From the NCBI GenBank assembly GCA_017744285.1, contig JAGIBP010000004.1, positions 62,001 to 126,000 of the forward strand: a DNA stretch of 64,000 bases, in the 5' to 3' direction. Positions 8,542 through 17,439 of this stretch are shown here, piece by piece. A program made the position numbers and the translations under genes. Source of the stretch: Variovorax sp. (GTDB taxonomy: Bacteria; Pseudomonadota; Gammaproteobacteria; Burkholderiales; Burkholderiaceae_C). The first letter of the stretch is position 1. Every line of letters starts with the position of its first letter. The notes below the pieces were generated by a model. It searched no databases, was not told the origin of the DNA, and was given only the letters and a program-made list of their open reading frames with translations.

Positions 8542-10038
8542 ATGCCCGATCAGTTCTGGATCCACCTGTTCGCATTGCCTCGGGACTCGACACTGCCGCT
8601 GCAGGTGCAACTGCGCTCGGTCGTGCTGAACGCGATCCACGAGGAGCGCCTGCTGCCCGGCGCCGCGCTGCCCTCGTCGCGCGATCTGGCGAAGCTGCTG
8701 GGCCTGAGCCGCAACACCGTCTCGGCGGCGTACGAGCAGCTGGTGGACTCGGGGTATCTGGCCGCGCGGCCGCGCGCGGGGGTGTTCGTGGCCGACGCGC
8801 CGCCCGCACAGCCGGGGCAGCCCGTGAACCTCGACGTCGGCGGCGGCCATCGTCCGCCGCATTGGTCGCGCCGCATGCTGCGCAAGCTCGCGGACCGGCC
8901 GACGCTCTCCAAGCCCGAGGACTGGCGCGGCTATCCCTATCCCTTCGTCTATGGGCACTACGACCCGCAGCAATTCCCGGTCGAGGACTTCCGTGAATGC
9001 TGCGTGCGCAGCCTCGCGCGCTCGCAGCTGCCGGACTGGACGCCGGACTTCGAGCAGGAGGATGTCCCCGCGCTCGTCGAGCAGATCCGCACGCGCCTCT
9101 TGCCCAAGCGCGGCGTGCATGCGCAGAAGAACGAGATCCTCGTGACCGTGGGCGCGCAGCAGTGCTTCCACCTGCTGGCCGAGCTGCTGCTCGAGGAGAA
9201 CACCCGCCTGGGCTTCGAGGAGCCGGGCTATCCCCATGCGCGCAACACGTTCTCCCTGCGCGAGCCGCGCTTCCTGCGCGTGCCGGTCGATGGCGATGGC
9301 GTTCGCATGGATCGGCTGCCGCCGCTGGACTATCTCTTCGTGACGCCGTCGCACCAGAGTCCCACCACCGCCACCCTGTCGCTGGAGCGGCGCAGACGCC
9401 TGCTGGAGCGGGCCGAGCAGGACGACTTCGTGCTGATCGAGGACGACTACGAAGCCGAGAACATCTACACCGGCGAGGTGATGCCCGCGCTCAAGAGCGT
9501 GGACCGCGCCGGGCGCGTGATCTACGTCGGCTCGCTTTCCAAGAGCCTGTCGCCGGCGGTGCGGCTCGGCTACATCGTCGCGCCCAGCCAGGTCATCACC
9601 GAGCTGCGCGCGTTGCGGCACGCGATGGTGCGGCACCCGAGCGCGTTTCTCCAGCACGCCTATGCGCTCTTCATCTCGCTGGGCCACCACGAGGCGCATG
9701 CGCGGCGCGTGAACCTCGTGATGGCCGAGCGCATGCAGCGCTGCGCACAGGCGCTGCGGAAACACCTGCCTGCGTTTCGCTTCGAGCTGCCGGGCGGCGG
9801 CGCGTCGATCTGGGTGGAGGGGCCGTCCTGGCTGGACTGCAACCAGCTCGCCGCGGCGGCGCGGCGCCACGGCGTGCTGATCGAGCCGGGCGACGTGTTC
9901 TTCGCCGAGCCGCCGTTTCCCTGCCCTTACTTCCGGCTGCGGCTGTCGTCGATCACCGCCGAGCAGATCGGCGCGGGCCTCCAGGCGCTGGCCCGCGCCG
10001 TGGACGAACTCGTCGCAGGGCGGAAGCGGCCGGCCTGA
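8542..10038 (+). CDS. MocR/PdxR-type regulator: GntR helix-turn-helix fused to an aminotransferase domain
   Basis: A 498-residue transcription factor. Residues ~15-80 form the GntR-type winged helix (LPSSRDLAKLLGLSRNTVSAAYEQL). Residues ~120-490 are a fold-type I aminotransferase-like domain with the PLP lysine in GSLSKSLSP (K334). Members sense PLP or an amino compound and control vitamin B6 or amino-acid-related genes, often a divergent neighbour. The track starts earlier at 8410; ATG 8542 is preferred because the conserved N-terminus QFWIHLFALP follows at once. Confidence 0.9.
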   Translation: MPDQFWIHLFALPRDSTLPLQVQLRSVVLNAIHEERLLPGAALPSSRDLAKLLGLSRNTVSAAYEQLVDSGYLAARPRAGVFVADAPPAQPGQPVNLDVGGGHRPPHWSRRMLRKLADRPTLSKPEDWRGYPYPFVYGHYDPQQFPVEDFRECCVRSLARSQLPDWTPDFEQEDVPALVEQIRTRLLPKRGVHAQKNEILVTVGAQQCFHLLAELLLEENTRLGFEEPGYPHARNTFSLREPRFLRVPVDGDGVRMDRLPPLDYLFVTPSHQSPTTATLSLERRRRLLERAEQDDFVLIEDDYEAENIYTGEVMPALKSVDRAGRVIYVGSLSKSLSPAVRLGYIVAPSQVITELRALRHAMVRHPSAFLQHAYALFISLGHHEAHARRVNLVMAERMQRCAQALRKHLPAFRFELPGGGASIWVEGPSWLDCNQLAAAARRHGVLIEPGDVFFAEPPFPCPYFRLRLSSITAEQIGAGLQALARAVDELVAGRKRPA

Positions 10039-10074
10039 AGCGCGCTCCGCGCCGTGCGAGCCCGGCGGGCCTGC

Positions 10075-10989
10075 TCAACGCCCGGCGCGTCCCACCTGCC
10101 GTTCGCCGAACACCTTCACCACCTGCTCGCGGAACTCCTTCATCAGGCTGGAGAAGTAGGCGCTGCGGCGCCAGAACAGGCCGATCTGCAGCGTCCACAC
10201 CGGCGCGGGCGCCGGCAGCGCGACGAGGCCGGCGCCCTGCGAGCCCGCGAGGGAGTCGGCAGTCATGACGGTCAGCAGGTGGCTCGCGCGCACCAGCGGC
10301 GCAAAGGCTGCGGGCGAGGCGTCGGTCTGCACGAAGGCGGGCTGCATCTCGATCCCGTTCGCGCGGAACAGGCTCTCGACCCAGGCGCGCAGCGCGATGT
10401 TCGAGGGCGGCAGCACCCACTGCTGCGCCGCCATGTCGGCCACCGAGAAGCGGCCGCGCAGCAGCGGATGGCCCTTGCGCGCCACCACGTAGGAGCTCTG
10501 CTTGCCCAGCACGGTGTGGTTGAACGCGGCCGGCACCGGTGCGCCGACCGCCGCGATGGCGAAGTCCAGCTCGCCGTTCTCGAGCTGCTGCATCAGCACG
10601 CCGCTGAGCTGCATGCTGACCTTGAAGCGCACGGCCGGGCCCTGCGCCAGGAAGTGGTTCAGCACCGGCGCCATCACCGATTCGACGATCGCCGGCACGG
10701 TGCCCACGCGCAGCTCGCCGGACTGGCCCGTCTTGAGGTCCTGGATCTGGTGGCGCGTGTCGTCGGCCCATTGCCCGAGCAGCAGTGCGCGCGCATGCAG
10801 TGTCTGGCCGATGGCGGTGGGCGCGACCCCGCGCGGCGTGCGTTCGAGCAGGCGCACGCCCAGCGATCGCTCCAGCCGCTGCACCGCTTTCGAGAGCGCC
10901 GGCTGCGTGATGCCCAGGACCTCGGCCGCGTTGTGCAGGTTGCCGGCCTCCACGGCCTGGCGAAACCACTGCAGGTCTTTGAGTTGCAT
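10075..10989 (-). CDS. LysR-family transcriptional regulator
   Basis: A 304-residue LysR regulator. The helix-turn-helix is at residues ~18-37 (NLHNAAEVLGITQPALSKAVQRLE), followed by a periplasmic-binding-protein-like effector domain. It is buried in a 1542-residue shadow ORF. The ATG at 10989 gives the family's standard start MQLKDLQWFRQAVEAGN. It diverges from a Bug binding protein and an AtuA-like gene, which it probably activates when the transported acid is present. Confidence 0.92.
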   Translation of the reverse strand: MQLKDLQWFRQAVEAGNLHNAAEVLGITQPALSKAVQRLERSLGVRLLERTPRGVAPTAIGQTLHARALLLGQWADDTRHQIQDLKTGQSGELRVGTVPAIVESVMAPVLNHFLAQGPAVRFKVSMQLSGVLMQQLENGELDFAIAAVGAPVPAAFNHTVLGKQSSYVVARKGHPLLRGRFSVADMAAQQWVLPPSNIALRAWVESLFRANGIEMQPAFVQTDASPAAFAPLVRASHLLTVMTADSLAGSQGAGLVALPAPAPVWTLQIGLFWRRSAYFSSLMKEFREQVVKVFGERQVGRAGR

Positions 10990-11036
10990 GGCGATGTCGA
11001 TGCCTTCGTGGGCCGATTCCAGTTTGTTATCGCGAA

Positions 11037-11052
11037 ACCCCATCATAGGGGT
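11037..11052. promoter_or_regulatory. Inverted repeat ACCCC-N6-GGGGT, candidate LysR operator
   Basis: A perfect 5-bp inverted repeat with spacer ATCATA lies between the divergent LysR gene and the Bug gene, 48 bp upstream of the regulator start. The position fits an autoregulatory LysR binding site. Confidence 0.4.
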
Positions 11053-11139
11053 GGGCGGTGCGCAGCGCCGTTTCCATAATCGTCGCAGCGCTGGGGCGGC
11101 GGGGCCGCGCGCAGCGACCACGAGAACAGGAGACACGAG

Positions 11140-12144
11140 ATGCTTCATCCCATTCCCCCACGCGCGCCGCGCCAGCGCCGCGCACTCGTCTCGCTGCTGG
11201 TCGCGGCGGCGCTCGGTCCGCATGCGTTGACGGCCGCCTGGGCGCAGGAGCCGTTTCCGAGCCGGCCCATCCGGGTGGTCGTGCCGTACCCGGCCGGCGG
11301 CAACACGGACATCATCGCGCGCGATGTCATGAAGGACCTCTCGGCCCGCCTCGGCCAGCCGATCGTGATCGACAACAAGCCGGGGGCCAACAGCATCCTC
11401 GGCACCGACCTCGTGGCCAAGGCCGCCCCCGACGGCTACACGCTGCTGGTGGTGATCGGCGCCTATGCGAACAACGAGGCGTTGTATCGCAACCTGCCTT
11501 ACAAGAGCTCGGAGCTCGCGCCGGTGTCGCAGCTCACGCGGACGTCGCTCGTGGTGGTCACGGCGCGGCCGGGCCTGCGCACGCTCGACGACCTGGTGCG
11601 CTCGGGGCAGGACGCCTCCGCGCCCCAGAGCTTCGCGAGCAGCGGGGTCGGCTCGGCGGCGCACCTCCTGGGCGAGCGGCTGGCGCGCTCGACCGGCATG
11701 AAGGGCGCGATGCATGTTCCCTACAAGGGCACGGCCGATGCGACCGCCGACCTGGTGAGTGGGCGGGTCGGCTTCATGTTCGACGCCATCTCGGCGATGG
11801 GCGCGCAGATCCGCACGGGCAAGCTGGCCGCGCTCGCGGTCACCGGCCAGTCGCGCTCGCCGCAGCTGCCGGACGTGCCGAGCATGGGCGAGCTGGGCCA
11901 TCCCGAACTGGTGAGCTACGCCTGGGCCGGCGTGATGGCGCCCGCGCGCACGCCGGCGCCGGTGGTGCAGAGGCTGTCGTCCGAACTGGCCCAGGTGCTG
12001 CAGGGCGCCGAGTTGCGCGCCAAGCTGCAGGCGATCAGCACCGAGACCGTGGGCAGCACGCCGGCCGAGTTCGGCCGCTTCATCGCCCAGGAGGCAAAGA
12101 CCAACGGCGACCTGATCCGACAGCTCAACCTGACGCTGGACTGA
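11140..12144 (+). CDS. Bug/TctC-family periplasmic solute-binding protein
   Basis: A 334-residue exported binding protein of the tripartite tricarboxylate transporter family. A long signal peptide ends near HALTAAWAQE. The two ligand-carboxylate loops are recognisable (VVPYPAGGNTDIIAR and VIDNKPGANSILG), as is the later VPYKGTADATADL. No TctA/TctB membrane genes are nearby, so it is one of the many orphan Bug proteins typical of Comamonadaceae and Bordetella. It is followed after 27 bp by the AtuA-like gene, suggesting that its ligand feeds that enzyme. Confidence 0.92.
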   Translation: MLHPIPPRAPRQRRALVSLLVAAALGPHALTAAWAQEPFPSRPIRVVVPYPAGGNTDIIARDVMKDLSARLGQPIVIDNKPGANSILGTDLVAKAAPDGYTLLVVIGAYANNEALYRNLPYKSSELAPVSQLTRTSLVVVTARPGLRTLDDLVRSGQDASAPQSFASSGVGSAAHLLGERLARSTGMKGAMHVPYKGTADATADLVSGRVGFMFDAISAMGAQIRTGKLAALAVTGQSRSPQLPDVPSMGELGHPELVSYAWAGVMAPARTPAPVVQRLSSELAQVLQGAELRAKLQAISTETVGSTPAEFGRFIAQEAKTNGDLIRQLNLTLD

Positions 12145-12171
12145 GGGCGCATTCGCTCGCACGCACACAAG

Positions 12172-13992
12172 ATGACAGACACGTTGACTTCCCCTGGCCG
12201 CACGGTGCGCATCGGTGGCGCCTGCGCCTTCATCGGCGACAGCCTGATCGGCCCGCGCCAGCTGGCCCATGCCGACGGCATGCAGTACCTGGTGTTCGAC
12301 TATCTGGCCGAGATGACGCTGTCCAGCTTCGCGCAGACCCGCAAGGTGGACGCTTCGCGCGGCTATGCGCAGGACTTCATCGACGTCGCGCTGCGCGAGG
12401 TGCTGCCGGTGTGCATGGCGCGCGGCATTCGCCTGGTCGCCAACGCGGGCGGCCTCAATCCGCGTGCCTGCGCGGCGGCGATCGAGTCGCTGGGGTGCGA
12501 GATGGGGTGCACGCCGCGCGTGGCTTTCATCGAGGGCGACGACGCGATGGGCCTCATGCCCTCGCTGGCCGCCGAAGGCGTGCGCGACTTCTACGACGGC
12601 ACGCCGATGCCCGCGGGCATCGACAGCGCCAACGTGTACCTGGGTGCGCTGCCGATCGCGCGCGCGCTGGCGCTGGGCGCCGACATCGTGGTCACGGGAC
12701 GGATCGTCGACAGCGCCACCACGCTGGGCATCCTGATGCACGAGTTCGGATGGCGCGCCGATCGGCACGATCTGCTGGCCGCGGGCTCGCTCGCGGGGCA
12801 CATCCTCGAATGCGGCGCGCAGGCCACGGGCGGCATCTTCACCGACTGGGAGACGGTGCCGCATTGGGAGCGCATCGGCTACCCCTTCGTCGATTGCGAA
12901 GCCGACGGCCGCTTCACGGTGGGCAAGCCCGAAGGGACCGGCGGCTGCGTGACCGCGGCGACAGTCAGCGAACAGATCCTCTACGAAGTGGGCGACCCCG
13001 GCTGCTACGTCTTGCCGGACGTGGTGTGCGACTTCCGCGCGGTCCGCGTGACGCAGGCGGGCGTCGACCGGGTGCGCGTGGAAGGCGCGCGCGGCCTGCC
13101 GCCACCACCGACCTACAAGCTCTCGGCGACCTGGCAGGATGGCTTCCGATGCATCGCGCAAGTCGCGGTGTTCGGTGTCGACGCGGTGCCCAAGGCGCGC
13201 CGCACCGGCGAGGCGCTGCTGGCGCGCATTCGCGGCCTGCTGATGGACAAGGGCTTCGGCGATTTCGACAAGGTCTCGGTCACCGTGCTGGGCGCCGAGG
13301 ACAGCTATGGGCCCCATGCCGCGGCCACCGGCTTGCGCGAGGCGATGAGCCGCGTCGCGGTGACGCATGCCAGCCGCGATGCGCTGGAGATCTTCTCGCG
13401 CGAGGCGCGTGCGCCCGGCGTGTCCTTCGCGCCGGGCACCACCAGCGGCAGCGCGCTCACGCTCAATGGCCGCGCGGCGGTGGAGCCGCGCTACCGCCTG
13501 TTCTCCTGCGTGGTCGACAAGGCCCGGCTGCCCGCGCCGCGCGTGGTGCTGGCCGGCATCGAGACCGAGGTCGCCGTGCCCACGGCAGGCGAGGCACCGC
13601 GCGCCAGCGAGGGCCTGCGCGCGGGTCGCTCGCCACAGGCCGAGCCCGCGTCCGGCGCTGCCACCGAGCTCCGACCCCTGATCGCCTTCGCCCATGGCCG
13701 CTCGGGCGACAAGGGCGACAGCTCCAACATCGCGATCATCGCGCGCCGCGAAGAAGACCTGCCGGCGCTGCGCCGCGAGCTCACGCCCGAGCGGGTGCGC
13801 GCCTACCTCGGGCACCTGGTCCTGGGCGAGGTGACGCGCTACGAGGTGCCGGGACTCCATGCGATGAACTTCCTGCTGACCGCCGCGCTGGACGGCGGCG
13901 GGCCGACTTCGCTTCGCCCCGATCCGATGGGCAAGGGCATGGCTCAATTGCTTCTGGGCATGCCCGTGAGGATCGCGTCCAGCTTGCCGTAG
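12172..13992 (+). CDS. AtuA-like protein (DUF1446, acyclic terpene utilisation family)
   Basis: A 606-residue protein of the AtuA/DUF1446 family. Residues ~10-460 carry family hallmarks such as GGACAFIGDSLIGP, ANAGGLNPRACAA, VTGRIVDSATTLG and GRFTVGKPEGTGG. The C-terminal ~110 residues (AFAHGRSGDKGDSSNIAIIAR) form the small AtuA-like domain that is a separate protein in some species, so this is the fused form. AtuA is needed for citronellol/geraniol catabolism in Pseudomonas, but its reaction is not settled. Here it is paired with a Bug protein and lacks the other atu genes, so another acid substrate is likely. Confidence 0.82.
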   Translation: MTDTLTSPGRTVRIGGACAFIGDSLIGPRQLAHADGMQYLVFDYLAEMTLSSFAQTRKVDASRGYAQDFIDVALREVLPVCMARGIRLVANAGGLNPRACAAAIESLGCEMGCTPRVAFIEGDDAMGLMPSLAAEGVRDFYDGTPMPAGIDSANVYLGALPIARALALGADIVVTGRIVDSATTLGILMHEFGWRADRHDLLAAGSLAGHILECGAQATGGIFTDWETVPHWERIGYPFVDCEADGRFTVGKPEGTGGCVTAATVSEQILYEVGDPGCYVLPDVVCDFRAVRVTQAGVDRVRVEGARGLPPPPTYKLSATWQDGFRCIAQVAVFGVDAVPKARRTGEALLARIRGLLMDKGFGDFDKVSVTVLGAEDSYGPHAAATGLREAMSRVAVTHASRDALEIFSREARAPGVSFAPGTTSGSALTLNGRAAVEPRYRLFSCVVDKARLPAPRVVLAGIETEVAVPTAGEAPRASEGLRAGRSPQAEPASGAATELRPLIAFAHGRSGDKGDSSNIAIIARREEDLPALRRELTPERVRAYLGHLVLGEVTRYEVPGLHAMNFLLTAALDGGGPTSLRPDPMGKGMAQLLLGMPVRIASSLP

Positions 13993-14079
13993 AGCGCCGC
14001 TGCGCGTCGGCAGGAGCCTACGGCCCTTGCGGGAGGAGGCCGATGGCGCCCTGCGCGTGGCGCCCGCAGCCTGTGCTGC

Positions 14080-14844
14080 ATGCCCACGCCCCAATCGCCC
14101 TCGGACGTTTGCTTCGCCGCCGTCGGCGATCTCCATGTCCACAAGGATTCGGCGGGCACGCTGCGCGCCTTCTTCGCGCAGGCCGCCGAGCAGGCCGACG
14201 CGCTGCTGCTGTGCGGCGACCTCACCGACTACGGCACGGCCGACGAAGCCCAGGTGCTTGCCGAAGAACTGAGCGCGGTGCCGGTTCCCGTCGTCGCGGT
14301 GCTGGGCAATCATGACTTCGAATCCGGGACGCCCGAGGCCGTGGTCGAGGCGCTGGCGAAGGCCGGCGTGCGTGTGCTCGACGGCACGGCATGCGAGATC
14401 GAGGGCGTGGGCATCGCCGGCGTGAAGGGCTTCGCGGGCGGCTTCGGACGCGGCTCGCTGGGCGCGTGGGGAGAACCGGCGATCAAGCTCTTCGTGCAGG
14501 AGGCGCTGAACGAGTCCATGAAGCTGGAATCGGCGCTTGCCAAGCTGCGCACGCCGCGGCGCATCGCGCTGCTGCACTACGCGCCCGTCCCGGGCACCGT
14601 GCAGGGCGAGCCGGTGGAGATCTTCCCCTTCCTGGGCAGCAGCCGGCTGGAAGAGCCGCTGCTGCGCTATGCGGTGGATGCGGTCTTCCATGGCCATGCG
14701 CACCGCGGGACGGTCGAAGGCCAGACCGTCAATGGCATTCCGGTCTACAACGTCGCCAAGCCCCTGCTGCAGCGCACCCGGCCCGATTCGCCGCCGTTCT
14801 TCCTGTACCGGCTGCCGCGTGATCCCACCGTCGAGCCGCGATAG
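14080..14844 (+). CDS. Calcineurin-like metallophosphoesterase
   Basis: A 254-residue cytoplasmic hydrolase. All metal-binding motifs of the family are present in order: GDLHVH (17-22), GDLTDYG (~47), GNHDFES (~77), and the late HYAP and GHAHRG histidines. It resembles the YkuE-like/Icc-like group. The substrate cannot be read from sequence. It stands alone, with a convergent small basic gene downstream. Confidence 0.87.
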   Translation: MPTPQSPSDVCFAAVGDLHVHKDSAGTLRAFFAQAAEQADALLLCGDLTDYGTADEAQVLAEELSAVPVPVVAVLGNHDFESGTPEAVVEALAKAGVRVLDGTACEIEGVGIAGVKGFAGGFGRGSLGAWGEPAIKLFVQEALNESMKLESALAKLRTPRRIALLHYAPVPGTVQGEPVEIFPFLGSSRLEEPLLRYAVDAVFHGHAHRGTVEGQTVNGIPVYNVAKPLLQRTRPDSPPFFLYRLPRDPTVEPR

Positions 14845-14896
14845 GCCCGTCCATCCATCCGCGATGTGCGGTCGGCCCTGGCGTCTTCCTGCACGG

Positions 14897-15073
14897 CTAG
14901 AAGTGACCGGACGCGCGCTTGGCGACCAGCGGCGCCTTGGCGGGCGCCTTCTCTTTCTCCCTGGAGGGCACGGCCGCCTTGCGCGGCGCGCGCTTGGCCG
15001 GTTTTCGCCGGCCCTTGAGGGACTCGATCAGGGACAGGGCTTCCTTGTCGAACTTCGCGTTGTCGTCGGGCAT
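14897..15073 (-). CDS. Small Lys/Ala/Pro-rich basic protein (58 aa), function unknown
   Basis: A 58-residue ORF from ATG 15073. The first 20 residues are acidic to neutral (MPDDNAKFDKEALSLIESLK), the rest is a histone-H1-like tail rich in K, A, P and R (KRAPRKAAVPSREKEK). A GAAGG motif precedes the ATG at a usable distance. The basic tail suggests nucleic-acid binding, but composition alone is weak evidence. The ORF-track version starts too far upstream at 15343. Confidence 0.45.
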   Translation of the reverse strand: MPDDNAKFDKEALSLIESLKGRRKPAKRAPRKAAVPSREKEKAPAKAPLVAKRASGHF

Positions 15074-15233
15074 GGCGGCCTTCGATCTGCAGGGTTGCTG
15101 AGATTCTCCGTAGGCGATCCGCGTTGCGTCCCCGAAGTGGGGAGGTTGATATTTGACTATCGCCGAGAGGCGACGTGGTCTTCCGGCCATCCAGGTTCGT
15201 AAACAGAAGTTACGAGCGAGTACGAGTCCGTAC

Positions 15234-16205
15234 TCATGCCGCCGCAGTCTTGCGCGGGCGTGGCGACTTGCGCGGCGGCGCGTGACCCGTCCGGGCCGCT
15301 GCAACCTCCTCGATATAGCGCGCAAGGACTTGGGCATCGTCACTGAGCGGCCGGATGCCCGAGCGATAGATCTCCGTCCATAGCTCGATGCGCGGCCGGA
15401 AGGGCCGGATCACGATGTCCGGGAAGATGCCGGTCGACAGCAGCATGGGGTTGATCAGCCCGATGCCGACGTTTTGCTGGACCAGCGCGCACACGCCCAT
15501 GGAGGTACTGGCGACGATGCCCTTGTCCACCGAAACCCCGGCTTCCTGCAAAGTCGCTCGAACGAGGATCGACGTGGGCGATTCCTCGGGGAGCGCAATG
15601 ACGGTGGACTCCACCAGGTCCGCGGGCCGTATCACCGTCTTCGCCACCAATGGATGGCGCCGGTGCAAGGCCGCGACCAGCAGGTCCTCGGAGATCGTGC
15701 GCCGCTCGCACCAATCCACGGCGCTGATCGTGTTGGGCGCCGGCGGGTTGGTGACACCCAGGTCGACCTCGTGGTGCGCGACCTGCCGCAGCACCTCCGG
15801 CGGCGCTTCCGAGCGCAGGCGCACATGGACGTCGGGATGACTCGCCTTGAAGCGCTGGATGGCGCCCGGCAGGATCGCGATCAGCGGCGGTGCATGCGCG
15901 GCGATCGTCACGGTGCGCGCCGACGCGTGGTCCAGCCTGGCGGCCTCCTCCAGCGCCCATGCCAGATGCTGGGTGGCCTGCTCGGCCCGCGGCAACAGGC
16001 GGCGCGCGGCTGCGGTGGGCTCCAGGCGGCCGCCCTCCAGCGTGAACAGTTCCACGCCGGTTTCGCGTTGCAGCACGCCCAGCGACTTGCTGACGGCGGC
16101 CTTGGAGATGCCCAGCTTGAGCGCCGCCTCGCTCAAGCCGCGGCTGCGCATCACCGCGGTGAATATCTGGAAGTGACGGCCATTGAGAAGAGACGACTCG
16201 GGCAT
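15234..16205 (-). CDS. LysR-family transcriptional regulator
   Basis: A 323-residue LysR protein. The helix-turn-helix is at ~residues 20-45 (GLSEAALKLGISKAAVSKSLGVLQRETG), the effector domain spans ~95-300, and the C-terminal tail is basic (PPRKSPRPRKTAAA). It diverges from a Bug gene followed by alcohol and aldehyde dehydrogenase genes. A 17-bp palindromic site lies between, so it probably controls that catabolic operon. Confidence 0.92.
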   Translation of the reverse strand: MPESSLLNGRHFQIFTAVMRSRGLSEAALKLGISKAAVSKSLGVLQRETGVELFTLEGGRLEPTAAARRLLPRAEQATQHLAWALEEAARLDHASARTVTIAAHAPPLIAILPGAIQRFKASHPDVHVRLRSEAPPEVLRQVAHHEVDLGVTNPPAPNTISAVDWCERRTISEDLLVAALHRRHPLVAKTVIRPADLVESTVIALPEESPTSILVRATLQEAGVSVDKGIVASTSMGVCALVQQNVGIGLINPMLLSTGIFPDIVIRPFRPRIELWTEIYRSGIRPLSDDAQVLARYIEEVAAARTGHAPPRKSPRPRKTAAA

Positions 16206-16235
16206 GGATGGGGGTTCACGTTGCGGGGAGAACTC

Positions 16236-16252
16236 GTCAACCTCAGGTTGAC
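16236..16252. promoter_or_regulatory. Palindrome GTCAACC-TCA-GGTTGAC, candidate LysR operator
   Basis: A perfect 7-bp inverted repeat with a 3-bp spacer sits 31 bp upstream of the LysR start in the divergent promoter with the Bug gene. Size and placement match a LysR recognition site. It is among the stronger operator candidates in the window. Confidence 0.6.
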
Positions 16253-16370
16253 CAGACAGCCCATTGTCCCTCGCTGTTCGTCCCTAGAATTTTTCATCGC
16301 CGCACACGGCTCGCAAGCGATCCGGCCGGCCCACGGGCTCACCCGTCTTTCCACTTACCGAGGTCTCCTG

Positions 16371-17330
16371 ATGATGAGCAAACTGCTCTTTGCCCTGATC
16401 GTTTCAGTGTCTGCGCAATGCGCCATGGCCCAGTCGTTTCCGGCCAAGCCCGTGACCATCGTGGTGTCGGTTCCCGCGGGGGGCACCATCGACGCGATTG
16501 CCCGCCTGGTCGCGAAAGACATGGGCGACTCCCTCGGGCAGCCGGTGGTGGTGGACAACCGCGCAGGCGCGAACGGCAACATTGCCGCGGACTATGTGCG
16601 CCGCGCGCCAGCCGACGGATACACCTTGCTGATGCTCGCCTCCAGCACGTTGACGCTGGGGCCGTACGTCATGGACAAGGTGCCCTTCGACCCGTTGAAG
16701 GATTTCGCGCCGGTCGCGATGACGGCCGGGCTGAACATGGTGCTGCTGGCCCACCCCCAGGTGGGCGTGACCGACGTGAAGGGGCTGGTCGAGAAGATGA
16801 AAGCCAGGCCCGGCAAGTTGAACTATTCGTCGACCGGCAACGGCTCGTTCCCCCACGTCGCCGGCGTGCTGCTCAATCTGGAGACCCACACGCAGGCCGA
16901 GCACGTGCCCTACAAGGGACTCGCACCGTCGATCCAGGATCTGCTCGCCGGCGTCGTGGATTTCACCTTCGACTCGGGCAGCGCGGCCTATGCGAAGTCC
17001 GGCAAGCTCAATGCCCTGGCGGTGATCGGACCGAAGCGCTCGTCCGCCCTGCCCGACGTTCCCACTTTCCGCGAAGCGGGCCTCCCGGAGCTCGAGAAGG
17101 TCAGTGGCTGGCATGGCGTCTTCGCGCCCGCGGGCACGCCTGCCGATGTGATCCGGCGCCTGAACGCCGAGATCAACAAGAGCCTGAAGAAACCGGCCTC
17201 CGTCGAGCGCATCCAGGCCTTGGGTTTCGAGAGTGTCACCACCACCCCCGCGGAGCTCGGCGAGGCCCTGCGCAAGGACTACAGGAATTTCGGCGAGCTG
17301 ATCGCCAAGACCAGGATCTCGGCGAACTGA
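16371..17330 (+). CDS. Bug/TctC-family periplasmic solute-binding protein
   Basis: A 319-residue exported binding protein. A short signal peptide ends at AQCAMAQSF. The characteristic loops VVSVPAGGTIDAIAR and VVDNRAGANGNIAA and the VPYKGLAPSIQDLL segment place it in the Bug family. Two ATGs (16371 and 16374) are possible; the first is given. The track start at 15474 is antisense to the LysR gene. It leads an operon with two dehydrogenases, which probably oxidise the imported compound or its product. Confidence 0.92.
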   Translation: MMSKLLFALIVSVSAQCAMAQSFPAKPVTIVVSVPAGGTIDAIARLVAKDMGDSLGQPVVVDNRAGANGNIAADYVRRAPADGYTLLMLASSTLTLGPYVMDKVPFDPLKDFAPVAMTAGLNMVLLAHPQVGVTDVKGLVEKMKARPGKLNYSSTGNGSFPHVAGVLLNLETHTQAEHVPYKGLAPSIQDLLAGVVDFTFDSGSAAYAKSGKLNALAVIGPKRSSALPDVPTFREAGLPELEKVSGWHGVFAPAGTPADVIRRLNAEINKSLKKPASVERIQALGFESVTTTPAELGEALRKDYRNFGELIAKTRISAN

Positions 17331-17439
17331 TTTCCGCGGCGCTGCGGCTGCAGCCACCGTTCCCCTTCCTCCTCTCCATGTCTCGCATTCATCCGTCCGC
17401 GGACGGAGGGATGCGTTCGCCCCAAGGCCAGGTCGACCC

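Noticed and set aside
10075-14703. 1542-aa minus-strand ORF
   Set aside because: Only the last 304 codons are a LysR gene. The rest is antisense to the Bug, AtuA-like and phosphoesterase genes and reads as His/Arg-rich shadow.
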